Source: Pseudomonas baltica (GTDB taxonomy: Bacteria; Pseudomonadota; Gammaproteobacteria; Pseudomonadales; Pseudomonadaceae). Taken from it: a stretch of DNA of 64,000 nucleotides. Below, piece after piece: positions 53,377 to 62,343 of this stretch; positions within the stretch are counted from its first letter, which is position 1, and each line of letters opens with the position of its first letter. The stretch covers positions 2,170,001-2,234,000 of the forward strand of contig NZ_CP134771.1 in assembly GCF_031880315.1 (NCBI RefSeq), read 5' to 3'. The position numbers were made by a program, and so were the translations under genes. The notes below the pieces were generated by a model. The model was not told the DNA's origin. It made no database searches and saw only the letters and a list, made by a program, of their open reading frames with translations.

Positions 53377-54468
53377 ATGCCTCCACACAAATTGTTACTG
53401 CGCCCCAAGCTCTTGTTCACCACCCTCGCCGCGCTGGCGCTGGGCGCCTGTTCGCCGCCACAGGCCAAGGACCCACAGGCCGACACCAGTGCCGCCATCG
53501 CCAATCAGGTGATCCTGCCCACCTACTCCCGCTGGGTCGAGGCCGATCGGCAACTGGCGATCAGCGCCCTCGCCTTCTGCGCCGGCACCGCCGACCTGAC
53601 CACAGCTCGCGCTGACTTTCTCCACGCACAGAAGGCCTGGGCCGCCTTGCAGCCGCTGTTGATCGGCCCCCTGGCCGAGGGCAACCGCGCCTGGTCGGTG
53701 CAGTTCTGGCCAGACAAGAAGAACCTGGTGGGGCGCCAGGTCGAGGCGCTGATCAGCGCCGGGCAGCCCATCGACGCCCAGTCCCTGACCACCGCCAGCG
53801 TGGTGGTCCAGGGCCTGTCGGCTTACGAATACATCCTTTTCGACAGCAAACCGGAACTGGCCGATGCGACGCGCAAGGCCAGCTACTGCCCACTGTTGGT
53901 AGCCATTGGCGAACGGCAGAAACACCTCGCCGAGGCCATTCTCGCGGGCTGGACCGGCACCGACGGCGTACTCGCGCAGATGTCGAAATTCCCCAACCAG
54001 CGTTACGCCGATTCCCACGAGGCCATCGCCGAAGTCTTGCGCGTACAAGTGACTGCACTCGACACCCTCAAGAAAAAACTCGGCACGCCCATGGGCCGCC
54101 AGAGCAAAGGCGTGCCGCAGCCGTATCAGGCCGAGGCATGGCGCAGCCAATCATCGCTGAAAAGCCTGCAGGCTTCGCTGCTGGCGGCCCAGAGCGTGTG
54201 GCTGGGGGTCGATGGCAAGGGCTTGCGCGGCCTGCTGCCAGCGGATCAAAAAGCGCTGGCGGAAAAAATCGATAGCGCCTACGCCGCCGCCCTGCACGCG
54301 CTGGATGCCAACAGCCGCTCGCTCACCGCGCTGCTGGAGGACCCCGCCGGCAAGCCAGTGCTCGACGATATCTACGCGCGCCTCGATGGCGTCCATCGCT
54401 TGCACCAGAACGAACTGGCCAAGGCCTTGAACATTCAACTGGGCTTCAATGCCAACGACGGTGACTGA
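53377..54468 (+). CDS. Second imelysin-family lipoprotein
   Basis: A 363-residue imelysin protein with a signal/lipobox (LLFTTLAALALGAC). Family features include LLIGPLAEGNRAWSVQFWPDKKNLVGRQVE and VVQGLSAYEYILFD, where the GxHxxE of other imelysins is replaced by a G-x-x-A-Y-E-Y pattern; the second half aligns with IrpA-like proteins. The start is ATG 53377; a GTG at 53353 overlapping the upstream stop is the alternative. It follows the di-haem gene by 20 bp. Confidence 0.8.
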   Translation: MPPHKLLLRPKLLFTTLAALALGACSPPQAKDPQADTSAAIANQVILPTYSRWVEADRQLAISALAFCAGTADLTTARADFLHAQKAWAALQPLLIGPLAEGNRAWSVQFWPDKKNLVGRQVEALISAGQPIDAQSLTTASVVVQGLSAYEYILFDSKPELADATRKASYCPLLVAIGERQKHLAEAILAGWTGTDGVLAQMSKFPNQRYADSHEAIAEVLRVQVTALDTLKKKLGTPMGRQSKGVPQPYQAEAWRSQSSLKSLQASLLAAQSVWLGVDGKGLRGLLPADQKALAEKIDSAYAAALHALDANSRSLTALLEDPAGKPVLDDIYARLDGVHRLHQNELAKALNIQLGFNANDGD

Positions 54469-54469
54469 T

Positions 54470-55570
54470 ATGGCCATCCCTCAGCGTCTCACTTTGGGCA
54501 GCGCGTTGCTGAGCGCGGTGACCCTCGGCGGCTGGAAACTGTTCAAGGGCCGCCAGGCGTCGCCATTGCTGTTGTCGGCACGGGACGACAGCGACGGCCG
54601 CCACTACGCCGTCGGCTATCGGCTGGACGGCCGGCAGGTATTCGCTACCGAGGTCGGCCAGCGGTGCCACGACATCATCCATCACCCCAGCCAGCCCATC
54701 GCACTGTTCGTCGCCCGTCGCCCAGGCACCGAAAGCTATCTGCTGGACCTGCGCGACGGGCGCCTGCTGCAGACGCTGCACACACCCGCCGATCGGCACT
54801 TCTATGGCCATGCCGTGATCCACAAAGGCGGCGAATGGCTGTACACCACCGAGAACGACACCACCGACCCCGGGCGCGGCCTGTTGGGCGTCTACCGTTT
54901 CGACGGGCCCCACCTGCAACGCACGGGCGAAATCGCCACCCATGGTATTGGCCCTCATCAAGTGGCGTGGCTGCCGGATGGCGAAACCTTGGTCGTGGCC
55001 AATGGCGGCATTCGCACCGAGGCCGAAAGCCGGGTGGACATGAACCTGCACGCCATGCAGCCCAGCCTGGTATTGATGCGCCGCGACGGTACCCTCATCA
55101 GCCACGAAGCCCTGCCTCAGGTCATGAACAGCGTGCGCCACCTGGCCATCGCCGATGACGGCACGATTCTCACATGCCAGCAATTCATGGGCGATGCCCG
55201 AGAAGTCGCACCGCTGCTAGCGATCAAGCGACCGGGCGCCGCCTTCGCCGCCTTTGCCGTGGCCGACGCGCAACTGCAGTCCATGGCTCACTACACCGCC
55301 AGCGTCGCCGTGCATGACGGCCAGCGCCTGGTGGCACTGACAGCGCCCAGGGCCAACCGCTTTTTTATCTGGGACCTGGACACCGCAGCCGTGCGCCTGG
55401 ATGCGCCTCTGCCCGATTGTGCAGGGGTGGCCGCGGTGCATGACGGCTTTGTGGTGACCTCTGGGCAGGGTCGCTGTCGCTATTACGATTGCCGGCCGGA
55501 TACACCGATCGCAACTGCGCTCACGCTGCCTTCAGGCTGGTGGGACAACCACTTGCACGCCTTGCGCTGA
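54470..55570 (+). CDS. DUF1513 periplasmic beta-propeller-like protein
   Basis: A 366-residue protein of DUF1513. The N-terminus has a signal-like helix (RLTLGSALLSAVTLGGWKLF) without a perfect Tat motif. The body shows repeated beta segments with conserved GHAVIHKGGEWLYTTENDT, GIGPHQVAWLPDGETLVVANGG and NSVRHLAIADDGTILTCQQF, as in seven-bladed propellers. It starts one base after the imelysin stop; an ATG at 54449 overlapping that gene is an alternative. Constant partner of imelysin and di-haem genes; function unknown. Confidence 0.82.
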   Translation: MAIPQRLTLGSALLSAVTLGGWKLFKGRQASPLLLSARDDSDGRHYAVGYRLDGRQVFATEVGQRCHDIIHHPSQPIALFVARRPGTESYLLDLRDGRLLQTLHTPADRHFYGHAVIHKGGEWLYTTENDTTDPGRGLLGVYRFDGPHLQRTGEIATHGIGPHQVAWLPDGETLVVANGGIRTEAESRVDMNLHAMQPSLVLMRRDGTLISHEALPQVMNSVRHLAIADDGTILTCQQFMGDAREVAPLLAIKRPGAAFAAFAVADAQLQSMAHYTASVAVHDGQRLVALTAPRANRFFIWDLDTAAVRLDAPLPDCAGVAAVHDGFVVTSGQGRCRYYDCRPDTPIATALTLPSGWWDNHLHALR

Positions 55571-55671
55571 CAGACCTTGTTTCATATCCAGCAACACGGG
55601 CTACTGGAAACCCTTGCTCATCGCGCATAATGTGCAGTGTTGTTTTTCAAAGTCTTTCCAAGGAAGCGGAT

Positions 55672-56121
55672 ATGCTCCGTCGGCGTTTGCTGATCATGTT
55701 GGCCGTGGTGTTGTTGCTGGTGCTGGCCCTCGCAGGCTACAAGGGCCTTACCGTCTACCATCAGATCCAGCGGTTCAGTGCCTTCAAGGCCCCCGTCAGC
55801 GTGGGTGTCGCCACCGTCGAACAACGCCAGTGGCAGGGCCGCCAGATCGTGGTTCCGCAAAGTGCGATCGCGTATACCCTGTCGGGTGACTCGGTCTACG
55901 TGGTGATCGACAAAGCTGACAGCAACGATCAGCCGATGCACATCGTCGAGCGCCGCTCGATCGATACCGGCGAAACACGTGAAGGCTTGGTGGTGGTCAA
56001 CGATGGTCTGGCGCCAGGCGATCGCGTGGTCACCGTCGGGCAATCCGAGTTGAGCAATGGCACGGTGGTGAGCATCGCCCCTGACAAAGTCCTGGAGTTC
56101 GCGCCCCGCCGGGTCGAATGA
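55672..56121 (+). pseudogene. Internally deleted RND membrane-fusion protein (mexV-like remnant)
   Basis: A 149-codon open frame with a good ribosome site (AAGGA, 7 bases). The N-terminus MLRRRLLIMLAVVLLLVLALAGYKGLTVYHQIQ..VGVATVEQRQWQ is the start of a periplasmic adaptor; it is joined in frame directly to the adaptor C-terminus (IVVPQSAIAYTLSGDSVYVV..RRSIDTGETREGLVVVNDGLAPGDRVV). About 200 residues (hairpin, lipoyl and barrel domains) are missing, with the junction near 55835-55850. No RND pump gene follows. At this place P. aeruginosa has mexV-mexW, so a deletion of most of that pair is likely. Confidence 0.82.
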
Positions 56122-56150
56122 TCAGATCGACAGGTGATTGACCCCACGCA

Positions 56151-56175
56151 AAAAGGCCCCATCCCGGGGCCTTTT
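56151..56175. terminator. Bidirectional terminator
   Basis: AAAAGGCCCC (56151-56160) / GGGGCCTTTT (56166-56175) with loop ATCCC, between the mexV remnant and the small exported protein on the other strand. Confidence 0.88.
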
Positions 56176-56199
56176 AGTTGTTGCATCGACTACAGCACG

Positions 56200-56424
56200 T
56201 CAGCCTGCCTTCTTGCCTTGCGCCAGACCGAACATCAGGAGCAGCAGACTATGATCCGGCCGCTCGGTGGTCTGGGCTTTTGGTGCCTTGGACATCCCAC
56301 CGATTCCTTCACCGTCTTCGGCACTCAGCACCTGCGAACGTGGCTCCTGCCACGCCGCCATGGCGACCGAAGTGACCGCTAGCGCTGCTACCAGGAACAA
56401 ACTTCGAGCGATTTCTAGCTTCAT
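56200..56424 (-). CDS. Small exported hypothetical protein
   Basis: A 74-residue precursor with a clear signal peptide (LFLVAALAVTSVAMA, cleavage after AMA) and a short mature part of about 50 residues (QEPRSQVLSAEDGEGIGGMSK..). The ATG at 56424 has AAGGG 8 bases upstream. It ends in LLLLMFGLAQGKKAG. No family known to me. The gene lies next to colS but is 198 bp downstream of it. Confidence 0.65.
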   Translation of the reverse strand: MKLEIARSLFLVAALAVTSVAMAAWQEPRSQVLSAEDGEGIGGMSKAPKAQTTERPDHSLLLLMFGLAQGKKAG

Positions 56425-56622
56425 GACTGCAACCCTTTGACAACGCTGCCAAACGCCGTCCGATAAAAGTAGATTAATTCCTATCGCGACGCAGCCCTGA
56501 GCGACGAATGGTGCCACACCTGCCACGGGTCCTTGATGATGCCGGCCGACGATAGGCGCGCCGAAGTGATAGCGCAGTGATGCCTATGTGAAAGTTTCGT
56601 TGAGCGAGGCAGTACGCAGATG

Positions 56623-57888
56623 TCAGTGCAGCGGTTCCAAATCAACCTGGAAACGACAGCCCGCGGGCGCAAGTGGGGTCAAGGTGATGCGCCAGCCCTG
56701 GTCGGCGCAGATGCGTTGCACCAGCGACAGCCCCAAACCCATACGTTCCATGGGCAGAGCGCTCGTCTGGGAGAGCAGCAGATCGCGCTGCGACTCGGCC
56801 ACATTGGCGCCGACATCTTCGACCACGAAGCTGTGCGTGCGAACCTGCAGGCGAATCATGCCCTGCTCGGTGTGATGCAAGGCGTTGCGCAACAGGTTGC
56901 CCATGACCGCGTGTAGAAAGGTCGAACTGTAGTGGGTGTCGTCAACATCGATCCGCTCGTAGACCAACTGCAGCCCCTTGCGTTCGACGGGTACCCGCCA
57001 CAGCGCGGCCACATCGTCGGCCACCCGAACCAGGCTGGTCTTGGTGCTGACACCTTCGTTGCTCTGGGCCCGGGCCAGCATCAGGAAGGTCTGCACCAGT
57101 TCGCGCATTTCCTCGCTGACATGGCGAATGTGCAACACCTGGCTGCGCGAAGCCTCATCCAGCATCGGGTATTCCAGCAGCAACTCGCACGAGCCGGCCA
57201 ATACCATCAAGGGTGTGCGCAGTTCGTGACTGACATCGCTGGTGAACAGCCGCTCGCGGGTCAAGGCATGGCGCAGCCGACCCAGGGCGGCATCGAAGGC
57301 TACGGCCAGTTGCCCGACCTCATCGCCGGCGTAGTCGGGCCCCAGTGGCGGTGCCAGCCCCAGCAACTGATCACGATGGCGGACCTGGCGCGACAGACGA
57401 ATGACCGGCGCCATGACCCGCCGCGCCAGCAGCCAGCCCAGCAGCGCCGCCACGCCTAAACTCAGGACGAAGCCCACGAATACCACGGCGAACAGCAGTC
57501 GCTCGCGGTCCTCGAAATCACTCTGGTCCTGCAACAGCACGTAGCGGCGCCCGTCCACGAATTTCACCATCGCGTGATAGGACAGCGGGCCGCGGAACAC
57601 TTCGTGAAAACCGGTGGACAGGTGCTTGAGGTCGTGGGGCAGGCGATACTCGCCCTCGCCGCCACTGAAGTAGAACAGCTGGTTGGGCTCGGGGGTATGG
57701 CTCCAATCCTCAAGCGTGTCAGCTGCCAGCAGCCGCTGCAGGTCCCCGCCCAGCTCGGTGGAGATCAACCGCTCTTCCACCAGGTGAACCGTCAACACGA
57801 TGCCGCCTGCAAAGGCCCCCGCTACCAGTGCGCTCATCAAGCCGAAAGCGATGATGATGCGCTGGGAGAGGCTTTGTTTAAACTCCAT
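56623..57888 (-). CDS. colS: Sensor histidine kinase ColS
   Basis: A 421-residue membrane kinase with two helices (residues 10-35 and about 135-155) flanking a periplasmic sensor, a HAMP domain (RRVMAPVIRLSRQV), phosphoacceptor SHELRTPLMVLAG, and an ATPase domain (NLLRNALHHTEQG; LGLSLVQRICADQGW). In P. putida ColS responds to excess Fe/Zn and helps membrane integrity and phenol tolerance. It starts within the colR end (11-bp overlap), so the pair is coupled. Confidence 0.92.
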   Translation of the reverse strand: MEFKQSLSQRIIIAFGLMSALVAGAFAGGIVLTVHLVEERLISTELGGDLQRLLAADTLEDWSHTPEPNQLFYFSGGEGEYRLPHDLKHLSTGFHEVFRGPLSYHAMVKFVDGRRYVLLQDQSDFEDRERLLFAVVFVGFVLSLGVAALLGWLLARRVMAPVIRLSRQVRHRDQLLGLAPPLGPDYAGDEVGQLAVAFDAALGRLRHALTRERLFTSDVSHELRTPLMVLAGSCELLLEYPMLDEASRSQVLHIRHVSEEMRELVQTFLMLARAQSNEGVSTKTSLVRVADDVAALWRVPVERKGLQLVYERIDVDDTHYSSTFLHAVMGNLLRNALHHTEQGMIRLQVRTHSFVVEDVGANVAESQRDLLLSQTSALPMERMGLGLSLVQRICADQGWRITLTPLAPAGCRFQVDLEPLH

Positions 57889-58561
57889 CCCGCCCCTCGG
57901 TCAGGCGGTAGCCCACGCCGTGTACCGTGTGCAGCAGCGGCTTGTCGAAGGGCTTGTCGATCACTTGACGCAATTGGTGAACATGGCTGCGCAGGCTGTC
58001 GCTGTCTGGGCAGTCGTCGCCCCACAAGGCTTCTTCGAGCACTTCACGGCGCAACACGTGGGGGCTTTTCTGCATCAGCACGGCGAGCAGTTTGAGGCCT
58101 ACCGGGTTGAGTTTGAGCAGGCGGCCATCGCGGGTCACTTCGAGGGTATCGAGGTCGTAGACCAGATCGCCGACCTGCAGGTTGCGTCGTCCGCCACCCT
58201 GGGCGCGACGCATGACCGCTTCGATACGCGCCGCCAGCTCCGACAAGGCGAACGGCTTGAGCAGGTAATCGTCGGCCCCGGAGCGGAAGCCCTGGAGGCG
58301 GTCATCCAGTTGATCGCGGGCGGTGAGCATGATCACCGGGGTATCGCGGCGGGCATCTTCACGCAGGCGCTTGCACAGGGTGTAACCATCGATACCCGGC
58401 AACATGATGTCGAGGACGATAAGGTCGTAATGCTCGGTGGCGGCCAGGTGCAAGCCCGACAGGCCGTCCTGGGCGCAATCCACGGTGTAACCCTTGAGCC
58501 CGAGGTAATCGGCCAGGTTGGCGAGGATGTCGCGGTTGTCTTCAACCACAAGGATTTTCAT
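57878..58561 (-). CDS. colR: Response regulator ColR
   Basis: OmpR-type regulator of 227 residues. Receiver Asp is in LIVLDIMLPG (about Asp51), Lys in LLKPFALSE; the C-terminal winged helix runs from QVGDLVYDLDTLEVTRDGR to HTVHGVGYRL. Very close to P. putida ColR as remembered. The ATG at 58561 is at the conserved MKILVVEDNRDIL; the open frame extends upstream without conservation. It controls envelope-maintenance genes in Pseudomonas. Confidence 0.94.
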   Translation of the reverse strand: MKILVVEDNRDILANLADYLGLKGYTVDCAQDGLSGLHLAATEHYDLIVLDIMLPGIDGYTLCKRLREDARRDTPVIMLTARDQLDDRLQGFRSGADDYLLKPFALSELAARIEAVMRRAQGGGRRNLQVGDLVYDLDTLEVTRDGRLLKLNPVGLKLLAVLMQKSPHVLRREVLEEALWGDDCPDSDSLRSHVHQLRQVIDKPFDKPLLHTVHGVGYRLTEGRDGV

Positions 58562-58720
58562 GGAACGTTGCCTCCAGGGACGGTCGCGGTGCCATTTCGG
58601 CAGGCGCAGCTCAAGGCCAGCACGGGGCTCGGGGCCAGAGCAGATAGATGGGCTATTGTCGCACTTTTTCGTCGGCCGCACGCACGCTGAAAACCAGCGA
58701 CGGATAATCCACACGCCCAC

Positions 58721-58745
58721 AAAAAATCCCGCCGGAAGCGGGATT
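58721..58745. terminator. Terminator of the OmpA lipoprotein gene
   Basis: On the minus strand, AATCCCGC-TTCCG-GCGGGATT followed by TTTT, right after the lipoprotein stop. Confidence 0.82.
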
Positions 58746-58759
58746 CTGGGATGCGGCGA

Positions 58760-59470
58760 TTACTGCTGAGGCGCCTGCTGGTACTGCTGACCGGGGATCG
58801 GCTTGAGGTTGACCTCGACCCGACGGTTCTGCGCCCGGCCATTGGCATCGGCGTTGCTGGCGATCGGCTGATCAGGCCCGGCACCGCGCACCGACAGGCG
58901 CGAGGCATCGATGCCCTGGGAGGTCAGGTAGGTGCTGACCGCCTGGGCGCGCTGCAACGACAGGTCCATGTTGTGCTGGCGACTGCCGGTGCTGTCGGTG
59001 AAGCCGACGATCTCGATGGTGTTTTCGTTGAACTGCTTGAACGAGGTGGCCAGATTATTGAGCGGCGCATAGAAGCTGCTGGCGATCGCGGAAGAATCAG
59101 TACCGAAGGTGATATTGCCGGGCATGATCAGCTTGATCTGGTCACCCTGGCGCTGCACCTCGACGCCGGTATTGGCCATGCTCGCACGCAGGGCCTTCTC
59201 TTGCCGGTCGGCGTAATAGCCATAGCCGGCCGCCGAGGCACCGACCACCGCCGCACCGATCAGCGCGCCTTTGCCACGGTTGTTATGGTCGATCGCCGCA
59301 CCCGCTACAGCCCCTGCCAGCGCCCCAAGGCCACCGTACTTGGCGGTCTTGCTCACGCCCCCGCCCTGCTGAGCCTGGCCCTGATTGTCATAGGGATTGC
59401 CCTGCGAAACACAGCCCGACAGCATGGCAACGGCGGTGGCGGCGATCAACAAGCGATGCGAGGTGAACAT
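58760..59470 (-). CDS. OmpA-family lipoprotein (YiaD-like)
   Basis: A 236-residue outer membrane lipoprotein: signal with lipobox LSGC, a glycine-zipper segment (YGGLGALAGAVAGAAIDHNNRGKGALIGAAVVGASAAGYGYYAD, residues 45-90) and a C-terminal OmpA peptidoglycan-binding domain (TIEIVGFTDSTGSRQHNMDLSLQRAQAVSTYL; GPDQPIASNADANGRAQNRRVEV). The ATG at 59470 has AGGAG 6 bases upstream. It may anchor the envelope. It follows pstB on the same strand but after 143 bp and with its own terminator. Confidence 0.88.
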   Translation of the reverse strand: MFTSHRLLIAATAVAMLSGCVSQGNPYDNQGQAQQGGGVSKTAKYGGLGALAGAVAGAAIDHNNRGKGALIGAAVVGASAAGYGYYADRQEKALRASMANTGVEVQRQGDQIKLIMPGNITFGTDSSAIASSFYAPLNNLATSFKQFNENTIEIVGFTDSTGSRQHNMDLSLQRAQAVSTYLTSQGIDASRLSVRGAGPDQPIASNADANGRAQNRRVEVNLKPIPGQQYQQAPQQ

Positions 59471-59613
59471 GGAAAACTCCTGGGCAGTAATTCGAAAGGC
59501 AGAAGACAGATGCTGCACAACTCTGCTTGGAGTTTGACCCATTTGTGAAGAAAAATTCCGTGACAAGATTTTTAACCGGATATTGCGAATGGCCTGCCAG
59601 GCAGGCCGCGCCA

Positions 59614-60390
59614 TCAACCAAAGCGCCCGGTAATGTAATCCTCGGTCTGAGTCTTGCTGGGTTTGGTGAAGATGGTGTCGGTGTCGCCATGCTCGATCAG
59701 CTCGCCCATGAACATGAATGCGGTGTAATCCGAGCAGCGCGCGGCTTGTTGCATGTTGTGAGTGACGATGATCACAGTGAACTGCTCCTTGAGCTCGGTG
59801 ATCAGTTGCTCGATGCGGCCGGTAGAGATCGGGTCCAGCGCCGAGGTCGGTTCGTCGAGCAGCAGGACCTGCGGGCGCAAGGCGATGGTGCGGGCAATGC
59901 ACAGGCGTTGTTGCTGACCACCCGACAGGCTCTGGGCGCTTTGCTTGAGCTTGTCCTTGACCTCATCCCACAACGCGCCGCCACGCAGAGCCTGTTCGAC
60001 GCGCTCGTCCATCTCGCGGCGCGAGAGCTTTTCGTGATGGCGCACGGCGTAGGCAATGTTGTCATAGATCGACATCGGGAACGGCACCGGCTTCTGGAAC
60101 ACCATGCCGACGTTGCTGCGCAGGCGGTTCATCGAGTAGTGCGAGTCGAGGATGTTTTCGCCATTGAGCAGCACCTGGCCGCGCGCCTCTTGCTTGGGGT
60201 ACATGGCGTAGATGCGGTTGAACACGCGCAACAGGGTCGACTTGCCGCAGCCCGACGGGCCGATGATGGCGGTGACGTGCTTTTCCGGGATGTCCATGTT
60301 GATCTTCTTCAACGAACGCTGATCGTTGTAGTAGAACTCCAGATCGCGGACCTGAATCTTGGTTTGCGGAGCCGCAGGAAGAACATTCAT
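59614..60390 (-). CDS. pstB: Phosphate ABC transporter ATP-binding protein
   Basis: A 258-residue ATPase of the high-affinity phosphate importer. Walker [10 protein letters not shown] (44-52), signature LSGGQQQR, Walker [14 protein letters not shown], switch [12 protein letters not shown]. It overlaps pstA by one base. No phoU gene follows; an OmpA lipoprotein gene does. Confidence 0.95.
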   Translation of the reverse strand: MNVLPAAPQTKIQVRDLEFYYNDQRSLKKINMDIPEKHVTAIIGPSGCGKSTLLRVFNRIYAMYPKQEARGQVLLNGENILDSHYSMNRLRSNVGMVFQKPVPFPMSIYDNIAYAVRHHEKLSRREMDERVEQALRGGALWDEVKDKLKQSAQSLSGGQQQRLCIARTIALRPQVLLLDEPTSALDPISTGRIEQLITELKEQFTVIIVTHNMQQAARCSDYTAFMFMGELIEHGDTDTIFTKPSKTQTEDYITGRFG

Positions 60391-61259
60391 CAGTGAGACC
60401 TATTGCGCAAAAGGATTAGGCGAGAGAGCAAGCTGAGCATCAACACGAACAGGGTCAGCACCAGCGCACCGGCCCAGGCCAGCGAGTGCCAGTCGTCGTA
60501 GGGGCTCATGGCGTACTGGAACACCACCACCGGCACGCTGGCGATCGGCTTGAGCAGATTGCTGCTCCAGAACTGGTTGCCGAACGCGGTGAACAGCAGC
60601 GGCGCGGTCTCACCGGTAATACGCGCCAGAGCAAGGATCACCCCCGTCACCACCCCGGCCTTGGCCGCCCGCAGAACGATCTGCAAGGTCAGCTTCCATT
60701 GCGGGACACCCAATGCCAGGGCTGCTTCGCGCATGGTGGAAGGTTGCAGTTGGAGCATTTCGTCGGTGGTCCGCACGACCACCGGGATGACCAGCAGCGC
60801 CAGAGCCAGCGAGCCGGCGAAGGCCGAGAAACCGATCTGATGATTGCTCAAGGCACTCATCGGCAGAATCACCCCGGTGTACACGAACAGCCCCAGCACG
60901 ATGGACGGCGCCGACAGCAGGATGTCGTTGATGAAGCGCACGGTATTGCCCAGCTTGCTGTGGCGCGCGAACTCCGCCAGCCAGACACCGGCCGCCAGGC
61001 CGATCGGCGTACCGATGAGCAAGGCGATCAGCGACATCAGGGCGCTGCCGTAAAAGGCGTTGGCCAGGCCACCGGCGCTGCCGGGCGGCGGCGTCATTTC
61101 GGTGAACAGGGCGAGATTGAGCGCGCTGGCGCCCTTGATAATGGTGGTCAGCAGAATCCACACCAGCCACAACAGGCCGAACAGCGTGGCGGCGCAGCTG
61201 AGGACCATCGCAAGGCGGTTCTTCAACGCGCGCTTGCGATAAATGCTTTCGTTACTCAC
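60390..61259 (-). CDS. pstA: Phosphate ABC transporter permease PstA
   Basis: A 289-residue inner membrane permease with six helices; the short form. The EAA-like loop is in [27 protein letters not shown] and the N-terminus lacks the long extension of the other Pseudomonas PstA type. It overlaps pstB and starts inside the end of pstC (4-bp overlap). Confidence 0.94.
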   Translation of the reverse strand: MSNESIYRKRALKNRLAMVLSCAATLFGLLWLVWILLTTIIKGASALNLALFTEMTPPPGSAGGLANAFYGSALMSLIALLIGTPIGLAAGVWLAEFARHSKLGNTVRFINDILLSAPSIVLGLFVYTGVILPMSALSNHQIGFSAFAGSLALALLVIPVVVRTTDEMLQLQPSTMREAALALGVPQWKLTLQIVLRAAKAGVVTGVILALARITGETAPLLFTAFGNQFWSSNLLKPIASVPVVVFQYAMSPYDDWHSLAWAGALVLTLFVLMLSLLSRLILLRNRSH

Positions 61260-62251
61260 AGGCCCTCCTTGCGCGACAGGCGCATCAGCATCAATCGCGC
61301 CAAGGCCAGCACGACGAAGGTCACGACGAACAGCAGGAAGCCCAGGGCAATCAGCGAAGAGCGGTGGAGGTCGGTATACGACTCGCTGAACTCGTTGGCG
61401 ATCACCGAGGCAATCGAGCTGCTGGGCATCATCAGCGAAGAAGAGAACTGGTGAGCGTTACCCAACACGAAGGTCACTGCCATGGTTTCCCCCAGCGCCC
61501 GGCCGAGCCCCAGGAAAATACCGCCGACCACTGCGGTGCGGGTGTATGGCAGGACGATGTCCCAGACCACTTCCCACGTGGTGCCGCCCAAGGCGTAGGC
61601 CGACTCCTTGAGCGCCGATGGCACGGTGCGGAACACCTCGTGCATCACCGAGGTAATGAACGGAATGATCATGATCGCCAGCACGATACCGGCGGTGAGC
61701 ATGCCGATCCCCAGTGGCGGGCCCTGAAACAGACTGCCGATCAGCGGCAGTGCGCCGAGGTTGTCGTTGATCCAGGGGGCCATGTACTCGGCCATGAACG
61801 GGCCGAAGATGAACAGGCCCCACATGCCGTAGATGATCGATGGAATGCCCGCCAGCAGTTCGATGGCCGAAGCGATCGGCATGCGCAACCAGGGCGGCGC
61901 TACTTCAGTAAGGAAAATCGCGATGCCGAAGCTGACCGGTACGGCGATCAACAGGGCAAGAAAAGAAGTCACCAGGGTCCCGTAGATAGGCACTACAGCG
62001 CCGAAATGGCCGCCTACGACGTCCCACTCGGTGCTGGTCAGAAACCCGAAGCCAAAGGTCTTGAACGCTTCGAATCCACCCCACAGGGTCGATCCGGCAA
62101 TACTGGCCAGCAACAACAGCACCAGCATGGCAGCGCCTTGCATCGTACGGCGAAACCAGACGTCATGACGATGGTCGCGGGCGGCACGCTTGTCGCCCGG
62201 ACTGTCGCTCTTGGAGATCGCAGTGGACAGGTATTGAGTGTTTTCGGTCAT
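61256..62251 (-). CDS. pstC: Phosphate ABC transporter permease PstC
   Basis: A 331-residue permease with six helices and a hydrophilic N-terminus of about 50 residues (TENTQYLSTAISKSDSPGDKRAARDHRHDVW). The EAA loop is HEVFRTVPSALKESAYALGGTTWEVVW. The ATG at 62251 was chosen; a start at 62302 would add a non-conserved leader. It is separated from pstS by a hairpin at 62281-62306. Confidence 0.93.
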   Translation of the reverse strand: MTENTQYLSTAISKSDSPGDKRAARDHRHDVWFRRTMQGAAMLVLLLLASIAGSTLWGGFEAFKTFGFGFLTSTEWDVVGGHFGAVVPIYGTLVTSFLALLIAVPVSFGIAIFLTEVAPPWLRMPIASAIELLAGIPSIIYGMWGLFIFGPFMAEYMAPWINDNLGALPLIGSLFQGPPLGIGMLTAGIVLAIMIIPFITSVMHEVFRTVPSALKESAYALGGTTWEVVWDIVLPYTRTAVVGGIFLGLGRALGETMAVTFVLGNAHQFSSSLMMPSSSIASVIANEFSESYTDLHRSSLIALGFLLFVVTFVVLALARLMLMRLSRKEGL

Positions 62252-62265
62252 GTCAGGTCCACTCG

Positions 62266-62306
62266 CAGAAAAAGCCCGATCCGGATACCCCCGTGGGGGC
62301 ACCCGG
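62266..62306 (-). terminator. Hairpin (attenuator candidate) between pstS and pstC
   Basis: CCGG-GTG-CCCCCACGGGGG-TAT-CCGG on the minus strand forms a two-part stem, followed by a T5 run at 62270-62274. Probably partial termination that keeps PstS levels above PstCAB, common in pst operons. Confidence 0.55.
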
Positions 62307-62343
62307 AAAGAGCGTTACAGTCTTGGATTTCAACGGGATCGAA

